Shown here: positions 18,501 through 26,084 of the stretch, piece by piece
Layout of the letters: every line of letters begins with the position of its first letter
Position numbering within the stretch: the first letter of the stretch is position 1
DNA from: Umezawaea sp036375055
Lineage (GTDB): Bacteria > Actinomycetota > Actinomycetes > Mycobacteriales > Pseudonocardiaceae
DNA length: 64,000 nt
Assembly: GCF_036375055.1 (NCBI RefSeq)
Contig: NZ_DASUSQ010000173.1
Span: 1 to 64,000 of the forward strand
Direction: 5' to 3'
Program-made: the position numbers and the translations under genes
The notes under the pieces: generated by a model
Database searches by the model: none
The model's input: only the letters and a program-made list of their open reading frames with translations
Told to the model about the DNA's origin: nothing

Positions 18501-21291
18501 CCACCCTGGCCGAGATCACGTTCGGCATCATGCCGGGGAACGAGTCCTCGTTGGACGGTGGGACGAGCCTGCGGACCCGCGCGGACAGGGTCTCCAGGAA
18601 CTCCGGTGGCAGGTCCAGCTCCGGGTCGGCGGCCAGCGCGGCGGCGATGTCGTCGAGGTAGCAGCGGGTGGCGTAGAGCATCGCCGAACGGGTCGGGCCG
18701 AGGTTGCCGACGACCACGCCCGCGCGTTCCGCACCCGCGTCCCACAGGTCGCCGAGCTGCTCGCGCAGGTCCCGCGCGCAGTGCAGGGCCATGAGCTGGC
18801 AGCGGTCGACCGTGCGGACGGTGGAGGCGGGCAGCCGGACCTCGGCGAACGGCGGCGACGGGTAGAACTCGCCGAAGCTGTCGTCCGGCGCGCGCCCGCC
18901 GTGCAGCCAGCGCACGACCTCGTCCCGCGTGGACAGGCCGGGCAGGTGGCCGGACCAGCCGACCACGACGACGGACCGGTCGGTGTCGGGCCTCGGGCGC
19001 GCGGGCGTGCCGGGGACGTGGTCGCGGAGCAGCACGTGGGCGTTGGTGCCGCCGAACCCGAAGCCGGACACGGCGGCCGTCCTGGGGCGGGTCGCGGTGC
19101 GCGGCCACGGCAGCGGGCTGGTGGGCACGGCCAGGCCGGTCCCGGCCATCCGGAACTCCTCCGGCGCGGCGGTGAACCGGTGCTGCGGCGGGATGGTCTC
19201 GTGGCGCAGCCCCAGCACGGCCTCGACCACCGACACGACGCCCGCGGCCCAGCCGGTGTGGCCGATGAGCGACTTGTTCGACGTCACGGCCGTCGGCCCG
19301 GCGGTGCCGAAGTGCTCGCGCAGCGTGCTGAACTCGGCCAGGTCGCCCGCAGGGGTGCCGGTGGCGTGCGCGAGCACCCACCCGACGTCCTCACCGCCCT
19401 TCTCGCGGCCCGCGAGCGCGCGGCGCACCGCCAGGTCCTGGCCGTCGGCGTTGGGCGCGTAGACGGCCTTGCCCCTGCCGTCGGACGACGAGCCGATCGC
19501 CTCGATGACGGCGAGCACGCGGTCGCCGTCGGCCTTGGCGCGGCTGAGCTTCTTCAGCACCACGACGGCGGCGCCGTCGGCGAAGACCACGCCGTCGGCA
19601 CCGGCGTCCAGCGAGCGCACGTCGCCGCGCTCGGACAGGCCCTGGAGCTTCGCGAACAGCACCGTGCCGCGCGGGGCGAGGGCGAACGCCCCGCCGCACA
19701 CGGCGACGTCCTGCCTGCCCATCAGCAGGCCCTTGACGCCGATGTCGATGGCGTACAGCGACGACGAGCAGGCCGTGTCGACCATGGTGGTCTCGGTGTC
19801 GGCCGGCAGCAGACCGGTCATGGCGAGCGCGGCGACCCGGTGCGGCAGGAACCGCGACGGCTCCTCGGCGCCGCGCCGGTACCGGGTGCGCAGCGCCCCC
19901 TCGACGCCGTCCAGCAGGGAGTCGCGTTCGACGTCGGTGAGCGGCAGTTCGGCGAGCACGTCGGCGGACAGCCCGGTGGCCGCCGCCAGCACGCCCGCCT
20001 CCTCCAGGTGCTGGCTGCCGTCGGCGGTGTAGCCGACGAGGAACGAGAAGCGGTCGTCGTGCCGGGTGGCGACGCCGTCGAGCGCCTGCACCAGCGAGTG
20101 CCGCAGCCAGCGGGTGGTCAGCTCGTGGTCGGTGTGCCCGGACGGCACGCCCGCGCCCGCCGCGGGGGTGAAGTCGGTGATGAAGACGCCGTTGTCCTGG
20201 TAGCCCTTGTCCTCGCGGGTGTGGTCGGGCGAGTGGAAGTTCGCCCGTTCCCACCGGTCGGCCGGTGCGGGCGCGAAGAGCTCCGCGCCGTCGAGCCGCA
20301 GCCGCCAGAACTCGTCCGGCCCGTTCGCGCCCGCCACGACCAGCCCCATGCCGACCACGGCGATCGTGTGGTCGTCGTCCTCGTCCTCGGCGTTGGCGTT
20401 GGCGGCGGCGGGTTCGGGTTCGGGTGCTGGTTCGGGCAGCGGTTCGGTGAGGCCCTGGACCGGCGGGAGCGGTCGCTCGTCGGGCGGGCTCGCGACGGAC
20501 GCGGCCCGCCGGGGGGCGAGCGTCGCGGCACCGAGGCTGAGGCCGCCGTCGGCGAGGATGACCTGGCCGGTGATCCACGAGGAGTCGTCGGAGGCGAGGA
20601 ACGCGACCACGCGCGCGAACTCCTCCGGCGTGCCGAGCCTGCCCGACGGCGTGGACTCGGCGATGACCCGCTGCATCTCCTCGGCGTCGGGGAACTTGTC
20701 GGCGACCTCGCTCACGAGCATCGCGGCCGACGCGGCGTTGACCCGGATGCCCAGCGGGGCGAACTCGACCGCGAGGTAGCGCATGGCGGCCTCGGCCGCC
20801 GCCTTCGCCGGGGCGCACGCCAGGTAGTTCGCCATCACCAGTTGGGAACCGCCGAGCGCGGACACCGTGACGATCGACCCGCCGCGGCCCTCCATGAGCG
20901 GCGCCGCCAGCCGGGCGCACCGCAGGCCGCCCTTGAGGTTCGTGTCCAGCGCGCGGTCCAGCAGCTCGTCGGTCACCTCGTCGACCGGGACGAGCGCGCC
21001 GTCCGCGGCGTTGTTGACGAGGATGTCGAGGTGCCCGAAGCGCTCGCGGATCTCGTCGAACAGCCTAGTGGCTTGATCCTTTCGGGCTATCGAAGCGCGG
21101 AACAGGTCGACGCGCGCGCCGGTGGCTTCCAGTTCCGCCTTGGTCCGCTTGGCTTCGTCGTGCGAGTGAAAATAGTTGATCAGAACGTGGGCGCCGCGGG
21201 ATGCGAGTTCCGCCGAGATCGCCTTGCCCACTCCCCGCGCACCGCCCGTCACCAAGGCGAGTTTCCCGGTGAGCTCACGCATAGTGCTCAT
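15559..21291 (-). CDS. PUFA-type iterative synthase: enoyl reductase-KS-CLF-KR-DH
   Basis: 1910 aa from ATG 21291 (ATG 21282 is an alternative). Residues ~5-255 are an SDR with TGGARGVGKAIS and a Y-x6-K active site (YLACAPAK, ~155-162). That spacing marks FabI/FabL enoyl-ACP reductases rather than ketoreductases, and overall it looks FabL-like. A ketosynthase follows at ~300-760 (DTACSSSL near 504, HATGTP, KSLIGHTG). A chain-length-factor-like KS at ~770-1080 has LDSGLASAL where the Cys should be. A KR lies at ~1325-1540 (ATGGARGI; GELDYGSGND) and a hot-dog DH at ~1640-1900 with an intact HxxxGxxxxP (HLVRGTPTVP). There is no AT or ACP in cis; the AT-ACP gene 4 bp upstream supplies them. The set resembles PUFA or heterocyst-glycolipid synthases, with an N-terminal enoyl reductase as the odd feature. 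Confidence 0.85.
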   Translation of the reverse strand: MSTMRELTGKLALVTGGARGVGKAISAELASRGAHVLINYFHSHDEAKRTKAELEATGARVDLFRASIARKDQATRLFDEIRERFGHLDILVNNAADGALVPVDEVTDELLDRALDTNLKGGLRCARLAAPLMEGRGGSIVTVSALGGSQLVMANYLACAPAKAAAEAAMRYLAVEFAPLGIRVNAASAAMLVSEVADKFPDAEEMQRVIAESTPSGRLGTPEEFARVVAFLASDDSSWITGQVILADGGLSLGAATLAPRRAASVASPPDERPLPPVQGLTEPLPEPAPEPEPAAANANAEDEDDDHTIAVVGMGLVVAGANGPDEFWRLRLDGAELFAPAPADRWERANFHSPDHTREDKGYQDNGVFITDFTPAAGAGVPSGHTDHELTTRWLRHSLVQALDGVATRHDDRFSFLVGYTADGSQHLEEAGVLAAATGLSADVLAELPLTDVERDSLLDGVEGALRTRYRRGAEEPSRFLPHRVAALAMTGLLPADTETTMVDTACSSSLYAIDIGVKGLLMGRQDVAVCGGAFALAPRGTVLFAKLQGLSERGDVRSLDAGADGVVFADGAAVVVLKKLSRAKADGDRVLAVIEAIGSSSDGRGKAVYAPNADGQDLAVRRALAGREKGGEDVGWVLAHATGTPAGDLAEFSTLREHFGTAGPTAVTSNKSLIGHTGWAAGVVSVVEAVLGLRHETIPPQHRFTAAPEEFRMAGTGLAVPTSPLPWPRTATRPRTAAVSGFGFGGTNAHVLLRDHVPGTPARPRPDTDRSVVVVGWSGHLPGLSTRDEVVRWLHGGRAPDDSFGEFYPSPPFAEVRLPASTVRTVDRCQLMALHCARDLREQLGDLWDAGAERAGVVVGNLGPTRSAMLYATRCYLDDIAAALAADPELDLPPEFLETLSARVRRLVPPSNEDSFPGMMPNVISARVANYFDLNGPNITLDSGLASALTAFDVAHRYLAAGELDFALVGGFNGNVLPEYRTLLGDLVHPDDPLAEGVFLFALTTAETAAEHGLPVLATLDASADPRRTVDAAEHARYTGAAGAVALARALTGPAGPVGVVCDGVRVDLVVAERAACRLPHRFTDPEAPAPEVSRYVPELRPAPAHDVRPEVPFFPPGTVVLTDDPDLLATVDVPADTVVISTRPLREARAGWHELAERTPLAVRSLLSGSSARHLRLVADLGAVPASAAVLAGDDRLTALHEAAFLVVQERYDVLAAGDSSFISLLLGARPDGRDHPAHGLFAALVKCTFHELPRCHTFGLFTAGSDLATAVRRTERESAAERLYPVVVLDADHGGGTVRKTLVLVPEPVDLDHPADALLSEDSVVLATGGARGITAEVVKELARTFRPRLYLVGSNPLDHYGPEVFEGTDEEFAAGRSHFIRAELSRRRGALVAGLNREFDRMVDARAAHRNLAELVEHCGADRVTYLTCDVTDRASVEAAVATVLAAHDRVDLVINAAGRNRSALIPDKDFAEFRAIRDLKVDGYRNLKSALRDRPPRLWCNFGSLLGHFGLSGELDYGSGNDFLASAADHAATLSGTDEFTVGWTLWDGVGIGADALARSYFKRGGLYTHMAISEGVRHFVRELHATNRHPFVLHMGDAELELGRRLYPGYLESADAGPRTEFVREFDPRAVPDVEHHLVRGTPTVPASWVVALAAETAARIVPGQEVIGFTDLRFEHFVQAHPAGPKRISARLLEQGDEVTSVQVRITVDVVSPGGVLLVEDRLLSSVVVRFAREFPRAPHWEAWPEDDEVALPDPYHLESSPVLLTGPFVATTDTRWHPQGKRARFAPAEVRPSGYGVPAVLLDAMVRTEVLAPVDEGLPVAVPVSIRRIDLYQRGDDHALVTRHGDLELYATPAESTVGRQAPGNRFVATTADGRVVVQIHDVEATALGYVDPLTAALTRA

Positions 21292-21295
21292 CCCG

Positions 21296-22801
21296 TTACT
21301 TGGTGGCGGCAACGGGGTAATCGAGGTGGCCTTCCACGATGGCGGCGTGCACGAAGTCGACGACCTTGCCCATCGTGTCGTAGTCGGCGAGTCGAACTCC
21401 CCGTGCCTGCTCGGAAATGCCGTAGCGGGTCGCGACGCGGGTCATCAACTCGATTTGCTTCACGGAGTCGACACCGAGTTCCGCCTCCAGGAGGACGTCG
21501 TCGGTGAACACCTCTTCGGGGTATTCCAACGCTGTGGCGTAAACCGCCCGGACCTCCAGCAACAGGTCCTCGCGGTCGACCTGCGCGCTGGGCACGGCGG
21601 CCAGTTTGACCACCTGGGGCTCCGGCGGCTCGACCGGCAGCGGCACGAGCCGGATCGGCGCGGGCGGCGCGACGGGGGCGCGCCCGGACGTGAACGCCTC
21701 CAGCCGGTCGGCCACGAGGTCGACGATCTCGCCGCGGCTCTCGGCCCAGAACGCGGCGAACACGGCGGGGTCGACACCGGGGGCCAGGGTCTCGGCGAGG
21801 CGGCGGACCGACTCCCCCTTCAGCAGGCCGCTCGCGCGCAGCGCGGCGACCGTCCCGGTGAGGGCGAGGACGTCGTCCCGCCCACGGGCGAGGGTCGACA
21901 GCGAGGTCGTGTCGTTGGGCACGACCGCCGTGACGAGCTTGGTCAGCGCGGTCAGCGCACCGGCCTCCACGAACACCCGGCCGCCGTCGGCGTGCACGCG
22001 GCGCAGGCCGTCGGCGAACGCGACCGGCTGGACGAGGTGACCGGCCAGCAGGTCGGCCAGCACGTCCTCGTCGCCGTAGTAGCGGCGCAGGATCGGGGAG
22101 TAAACCCGCACGTCCATGCGGTGCCGGGGCAGTCCGCGGATGCGGTCGGCGAACTCGGCGACCGCCGGGCGCAGCACCGGCGAGTGGAACGGGAACGGCG
22201 AGTTGAGCCGCACGGAGCCGATGCCGAGGTGGCGGGCGACGACCTGGAGCGTGTCCATCCCGGCCGACGCGCCGCTGACGACGACCTGGCGGTCGTCGTT
22301 CTCCGCGGCGACCGCGACGAAGGGGTCGCCGACCAGGTCCACGAGCAGTTGCGCGCGCGTGCGCGGCGTGCTCAGCGCGACGAGGTACCCGTCCGGCGAG
22401 ACGGCTTCCACGGCCAGCACCCGGTGGGCGACGATCCGCGCCCCGTCCTCCACGGAGTAGGCGCCCGCGGCGACGAGCGCGGCGATCTCGCCGAGGCTGT
22501 GGCCCATGAGGACGTCCGGCCGCAGGCCCTGGGCTGCGAGCACGAGGTGCGCCGCGACGTCGCTCGCGTAGATCGCGAATTGAGACACCCAGGGGTCGTC
22601 GCGGAGCAGGTCCGCGATGTCGACCGACCGGGCGCCGAACACGACGGGCGAAAGCGGGCGGCCGAACATCTCCTCGGCGACCCGGTCGACCGCGGTGAAG
22701 ACCTGCGCGACCTCGGGATGTTCCCGGTGAGCCGCGCGGAGCAGCTCACCATCGAAAGCGCCCTGCCCAGGGAAGAGCAGGACCACTTTTCCTTCAGCCA
22801 T
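21296..22801 (-). CDS. Malonyl acyltransferase-ACP didomain protein
   Basis: The 501-aa protein is an FabD-like acyltransferase (residues ~1-300: LFPGQGAF, GHSLGE with active Ser ~100) joined to a C-terminal carrier domain (~410-490). The carrier motif LGVDSVKQIEL (~443-453) is the form seen in PUFA synthases rather than in modular PKSs. There is one ACP only, whereas PUFA synthases usually carry several in tandem. It is the first gene of the four-gene operon and 4 bp from the KS-CLF megasynthase. It should load malonyl units and carry the growing chain for that enzyme. Confidence 0.88.
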   Translation of the reverse strand: MAEGKVVLLFPGQGAFDGELLRAAHREHPEVAQVFTAVDRVAEEMFGRPLSPVVFGARSVDIADLLRDDPWVSQFAIYASDVAAHLVLAAQGLRPDVLMGHSLGEIAALVAAGAYSVEDGARIVAHRVLAVEAVSPDGYLVALSTPRTRAQLLVDLVGDPFVAVAAENDDRQVVVSGASAGMDTLQVVARHLGIGSVRLNSPFPFHSPVLRPAVAEFADRIRGLPRHRMDVRVYSPILRRYYGDEDVLADLLAGHLVQPVAFADGLRRVHADGGRVFVEAGALTALTKLVTAVVPNDTTSLSTLARGRDDVLALTGTVAALRASGLLKGESVRRLAETLAPGVDPAVFAAFWAESRGEIVDLVADRLEAFTSGRAPVAPPAPIRLVPLPVEPPEPQVVKLAAVPSAQVDREDLLLEVRAVYATALEYPEEVFTDDVLLEAELGVDSVKQIELMTRVATRYGISEQARGVRLADYDTMGKVVDFVHAAIVEGHLDYPVAATK

Positions 22802-23460
22802 CGACCTCGCCCTTCGGATCGTGCACCACCCGGACCGCCGGGCTCATTGCCTAATGTGCGGTGAAAGCCGAACCAGGGCCGGCGACGAAATCCTAGCAGC
22901 GCCACTTGGATTCTCAAGCCCCCTGGTCTCCCCCTAAGGCAAATGCTATATATCAATGAGACCCCTACGCGTCCAGCGGCCCCCCGGACGTGGTGGTATT
23001 GCCCCCTTAGTCTTATAACAAGGTTACGAAAAAGAAGATTTATACTCTACGAAAACCGGGCCGTTCCGGGCGGCCGATTGCGACCCGGATCACCCCCGCG
23101 GAACAGCGCCGCTGGACTCTTCGGAGCAAGCGCCCGGCGCGACGACCGGCGCACCGGCCCCCACCGGCGGGTTTGCGGCGGGCCGAATGGGAACGTCACG
23201 ATCCGCGCACGACTCGTCGCGGTGCCGGGCGGCGCGCGGGCCGCCGAACCGGTTCAGGTCGTGGTTCCCCCCGAGTCGCCGGTCCGGTCGGACGGTTCAG
23301 CCCCGCCTCGGCGACGTTCGCCGGGGGCTCGCGGATGGATACGACGACTGCCCGTTCCGCGCCCCCGACCGCCCACCCCCTGAAACGCCGTCACCCATCA
23401 CCGGGGGACGACAGGGGTCGGGGCAGGGGTGGCGGTCCAGGTCACGAATCCGCGCAAAAC
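22802..23460. other. Upstream region of the PUFA-like operon, AT-rich island
   Basis: No gene is supported here. Bases ~22920-23060 are much more AT-rich than their surroundings (CTATATATCA near 22947 and TTATAACAAGG near 23013), which suits the promoter of the minus-strand operon starting at 22801. The 11-bp-period CTGAC repeats found upstream of three other operons are absent here. From ~23060 to 23460 the DNA is GC-rich without recognisable signals. Confidence 0.5.
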
Positions 23461-23462
23461 AA

Positions 23463-23492
23463 TTGACACTCGCGCGAAATGCGCGGGATAGT
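23463..23492 (+). promoter_or_regulatory. Sigma-70-type promoter for the 45-aa ORF
   Basis: A perfect -35 hexamer TTGACA (23463-23468) is followed after 18 bp by GATAGT (23487-23492). The predicted transcript would start ~23499 and have a ~22-nt leader containing the GGAGGA site. The halogenase promoter at 48128 has the same TTGACA-N18 layout. Confidence 0.55.
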
Positions 23493-23520
23493 GATGGTCA
23501 ACAGCTTCCTGGAGGACCGG

Positions 23521-23658
23521 ATGACGGACATGCAGGGATGGGGTGCGGGTCGCCCCACCGACCATTCACACCTCGGCCGCCGTCCGCTGACGGCCGAGTG
23601 CCCACACCTCGGCCGACGCGTCCACAAGGCCCTGACCAGCGAAGGTTCCGCCTGCTGA
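23521..23658 (+). CDS. Small ORF, 45 aa, unknown
   Basis: ATG 23521 is placed 5 nt after GGAGG (23511-23515) and behind a near-consensus promoter. The product starts MTDMQGWGAGR, contains HLGRR twice (about 13 residues apart) and ends in EGSAC with a terminal Cys. It has no signal peptide, membrane segment or recognised domain. It lies between the start of the PUFA-like operon and the tRNA-Ser gene. It could be a small regulatory protein, a leader peptide or a peptide precursor; no modification enzyme gene lies beside it. The expression signals are the only strong evidence. Confidence 0.4.
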   Translation: MTDMQGWGAGRPTDHSHLGRRPLTAECPHLGRRVHKALTSEGSAC

Positions 23659-23769
23659 CGGCTTGACCGCCACCACGCGGAGCCGCCGTTCGCCGAGTGC
23701 GATCGAGCGGCTCTTTTTGACTGAACACTCGCGGAATCACATTCCGTGAATTCGACGACCTCTTTTTCC

Positions 23770-23856
23770 GGAGGGTTGGCCGAGCGGCTCAAGGCACCGC
23801 CTTGCTAAGGCGGGATCGGTAACAACCGAACGCGGGTTCGAATCCCGCACCCTCCA
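23770..23856 (+). tRNA. tRNA-Ser (anticodon GCT)
   Basis: The cloverleaf is readable: acceptor stem GGAGGGT paired with ACCCTCC at 23849-23855, D arm GCC...GGC, anticodon stem CCGCC/GGCGG with loop TTGCTAA (anticodon GCT at 23804-23806), a long class II variable arm (TCGGTAACAACCGA) and T arm GCGGG-TTCGAAT-CCCGC. The long variable arm and the GCT anticodon identify a serine tRNA reading AGC/AGU. CCA is not encoded. Confidence 0.93.
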
Positions 23857-23862
23857 CCGAGC

Positions 23863-23896
23863 CCCGGTGCCGCGTGTGATGGCACGCGGCACCGGG
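23863..23896 (+). terminator. Terminator hairpin of the tRNA-Ser gene
   Basis: A perfect 14-bp inverted repeat (23863-23876 and 23883-23896) with a 6-nt loop begins 7 bases after the tRNA. Position and strength fit an intrinsic terminator without U-tract. Confidence 0.7.
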
Positions 23897-24729
23897 TCCG
23901 GTAGCAGGAGAGGGGTCACCGCCACCACCCACGCTGGTAATCGCGGTTCAGCGCCCCGTAGGCGCGGTCCGACCCCGGACCCCACACCCACGACAGGTGA
24001 TCACGTGCACACGACCCCGGACATCCGCCCACGCCCCACGACCGGCACCCCCTGCCGCCCGACCGCGGTGGGCGGGTCCGCGCGGGCAGGCCGCCGACCG
24101 CCGAGCAGGCACCCCACGCCGCCCGACCGACCACCGCGCCCACCGACACGACCCGACCGCACTCGCCCGAAGGCCGCGCTCGGCGGGCTCGCGCCCGCCG
24201 AGCGCGGCCCGGGGCCGCGTCGACCAACGCGGCGCGGGCACGAGCAGGCCGAGGCGCGGTAGGGCCGAGACCGCGGCACGGGCACGAACCGGAACCCGCC
24301 AGGTGCACCGTGCGGCCGGGAGCCGCGTTCACCGACGCGGTGCAAGCGCGTGTTCCAGCGCTCGGCGGGTGCTCAGCGCGACCGGGACCGCGTCGAGCGG
24401 TGCGGTGCGGTGCGGGGCGATGCGGGGCGGGGCGGGGCGCGGGCCGGAGCCCGCCGAAGGGTGAGGGGCTCGGGCCAGGTGCGGCGGGCGGCGGCGCGAA
24501 CCAGGTGCAGCAGCCGGGGGCAGGCCGTGCACAGCCCGCCGGGGGCGCAGGCCGGGTGCAGCGGGCGGGGCACGTTCAGCGCTTCCGTCCGCACCCAGCG
24601 CGGGCCGGGTCGGGCACGCGCCGCCTGCGGCCGCGCACCCCGACCGGTCGGTCTGCCGAGCGGGTCTTCGGTGTGGGGCGGGGCGGGCCCGGCGTGTCGT
24701 GCGGTGGGCGTAAGCCGCAGGTCACGTGA
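23897..24729. other. Gene-free GC-rich stretch with one long hairpin
   Basis: About 830 bases between the tRNA terminator and the alarmone synthetase promoter. Several frames are open simply because of the high GC content; none has a ribosome site or protein-like sequence. The notable structure is a perfect 16-bp inverted repeat at 24172-24187/24194-24209 with a 6-nt loop. Near 24396-24450 there is low-complexity G-rich sequence. Confidence 0.5.
24172..24209. terminator. Strong isolated hairpin
   Basis: Two perfect 16-base arms around CTCGCG. No gene ends close by on either strand (nearest are the tRNA ~315 bp away and the alarmone gene start ~555 bp away). It may be a boundary element, a second terminator or a remnant. 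Confidence 0.4.
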
Positions 24730-24741
24730 TGGTCTAGACCA
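24730..24741. promoter_or_regulatory. DasR-type operator (dre) palindrome
   Basis: TGGTCTAGACCA is a perfect 12-bp palindrome and equals the core of the DasR-responsive element described in Streptomyces (consensus ACTGGTCTAGACCACT). It lies 22 bp upstream of the ATG of the alarmone synthetase gene and just in front of a TAGGCT -10-like hexamer (24752-24757), so a bound GntR-type repressor would block transcription. The transcript would be nearly leaderless. Confidence 0.65.
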
Positions 24742-24763
24742 AGATCGCCGGTAGGCTTGACGC

Positions 24764-25402
24764 ATGGACAACGGCGTGCGGGTGAGGGTGGTCGAGCCCG
24801 TCTCCGTCGACCTCGGGCAGCACCTGCTGGTGTACAAGTTCGCGATCGACGAGCTGATGACGAAGCTGCGCATTCTGAGCGAGGAGTTCGACTTCGTCCA
24901 CCAGCACGACCCCATCGAGCACATCACGAACCGGATCAAGCGACCCGAAGCGATCATCGAGAAGCTCCGCCGCAAGGGTCTGCCGCCCGAGCCCGAGCTG
25001 ATCGCCGAGCACCTGCACGACGTCGCGGGCGTGCGCGTGGTGTGCCCGTTCGTGTCGGACGTCTACCGCGTCGAGGCGATGCTGCGCCGCCAGCACGACG
25101 TGGAGGTCCTGCGGTCGAAGGACTACATCGCGAACCCCAAGCCGAACGGGTACCGCAGTCTTCACCTGATCGTGCGCATCCCGGTGTTCCTGTCCAACCG
25201 GGTGGAGCACGTGAAGGTCGAGGTCCAGGTGCGGACCATCGCGATGGACTTCTGGGCGACGCTGGAGCACAAGCTGTTCTACAAGTTCGACGAGCAGGCG
25301 CCGTCGGACTTCGTCGACGAGCTGACCAGCACGGCGCTCATCGCCGCCCAGCTCGACGCCCGGATGGAGTCGCTGCACCAGCGCGTGCACGGCGACGGCT
25401 GA
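24764..25402 (+). CDS. Small alarmone (ppGpp) synthetase, RelA/SpoT-domain protein
   Basis: The 212-aa single-domain protein carries the synthetase motifs in order: DPIEHITNRIK with RPEAIIEKL, DVAGVRVVCPF, NPKPNGYRSLHL (substrate loop) and EVQVRT followed by WATLEHKL. There is no hydrolase, TGS or ACT domain, so it belongs to the RelP/RelQ-type small synthetases. These transfer pyrophosphate from ATP to GDP/GTP and are controlled mainly by expression. A DasR-type palindrome sits at its promoter, hinting at control by amino-sugar supply. No ribosome site is obvious and the -10-like element is only 7 bp upstream, so translation may be leaderless. A strong terminator follows. Confidence 0.85.
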   Translation: MDNGVRVRVVEPVSVDLGQHLLVYKFAIDELMTKLRILSEEFDFVHQHDPIEHITNRIKRPEAIIEKLRRKGLPPEPELIAEHLHDVAGVRVVCPFVSDVYRVEAMLRRQHDVEVLRSKDYIANPKPNGYRSLHLIVRIPVFLSNRVEHVKVEVQVRTIAMDFWATLEHKLFYKFDEQAPSDFVDELTSTALIAAQLDARMESLHQRVHGDG

Positions 25403-25497
25403 ACCCCGGTCCTGCGCGACCACCTCCACGTCCGCGGGGCGGGCGGCGCGACCCGCTGGCCCGACGAGCGGTGGTCCGGGGCGCGGGTCCGGCCGGG

Positions 25498-25548
25498 TGA
25501 CGGCGGACCCGCGGAGGCTCGGGGGTCGCCTCCGCGGGTCCGCCGTCA
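25498..25548. terminator. Bidirectional terminator between convergent genes
   Basis: Perfect 21-bp arms (25498-25518 and 25528-25548) with a 9-nt loop lie between the alarmone synthetase (plus, ends 25402) and the flavin reductase (minus, ends 25569). Confidence 0.8.
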
Positions 25549-25568
25549 GCGACGCGACCGGGGGTCGG

Positions 25569-26084
25569 TCACCGGCCCGGCCAGGAGAGGTACTCCCGCA
25601 GGCCGTACACGAGCGGTCCGTGCTCGTGGCGTTCGGAGACCGCGAAGACCTCGCCGAACACGACGACGTGGTCGCCGACGTGCTCGGTGCGGCTCACCCG
25701 GCAGTCCGCGGTGGAGTGGGCGTCCTGGTGCAGGTGCGGGCCGCCCGCCGCGGGCGGCATCTCCCACGGGATGAGGTCGAAGCGGTCCGGGGCTCCCGAG
25801 GCGAACAGCTCGGCCACGGTCTGCGCGCGGCCGTGCAGGAAGTTCACCGTGAAGGTCGACCGGTCGATGATCGCCTGCAACGTCGGGCTGCCGGTGCGCA
25901 GGCACACCAGCAGGGTGGGCGGGGACAGGGTCACGCTGCACACCGACGACACGGTCATGCCGCGCGGGGAGCCGTCGTCACCGGTGGTGGTGACCACGGC
26001 GACACCGGTCGGGAACCGCGACATCAGCGACCGGAAGTCGGCGACGGGGAGGTCGGACAGCGACTGGGCAGGTGATTGCGTCAT
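25569..26084 (-). CDS. Flavin reductase (HpaC/FlaRed-like)
   Basis: The 171-aa product shows the flavin-reductase fold motifs RFPTGVAVVTTTG, GMTVSSVCSVTLSPPTLLVCL and STADCRVSRTEHVGDHVVVFGEV. Such enzymes use NAD(P)H to make free FADH2 or FMNH2 for two-component oxygenases. The halogenase in this cluster needs FADH2, which makes this the likely electron supplier. The ATG at 26084 overlaps the stop of the antiporter gene (ATGA), so the two are coupled. It is the last gene of the minus-strand NRPS-side gene group. Confidence 0.85.
   Translation of the reverse strand: MTQSPAQSLSDLPVADFRSLMSRFPTGVAVVTTTGDDGSPRGMTVSSVCSVTLSPPTLLVCLRTGSPTLQAIIDRSTFTVNFLHGRAQTVAELFASGAPDRFDLIPWEMPPAAGGPHLHQDAHSTADCRVSRTEHVGDHVVVFGEVFAVSERHEHGPLVYGLREYLSWPGR

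Noticed and set aside
14137..21507. A ~2450-codon open frame on the plus strand across the PKS genes
   Set aside because: Antisense shadow of the P450 and KS-CLF megasynthase; composition is repetitive and no domain can be read.
23770..23860. Attachment site of an integrative element at tRNA-Ser
   Set aside because: No duplicated tRNA 3' end or integrase gene is visible in the window.
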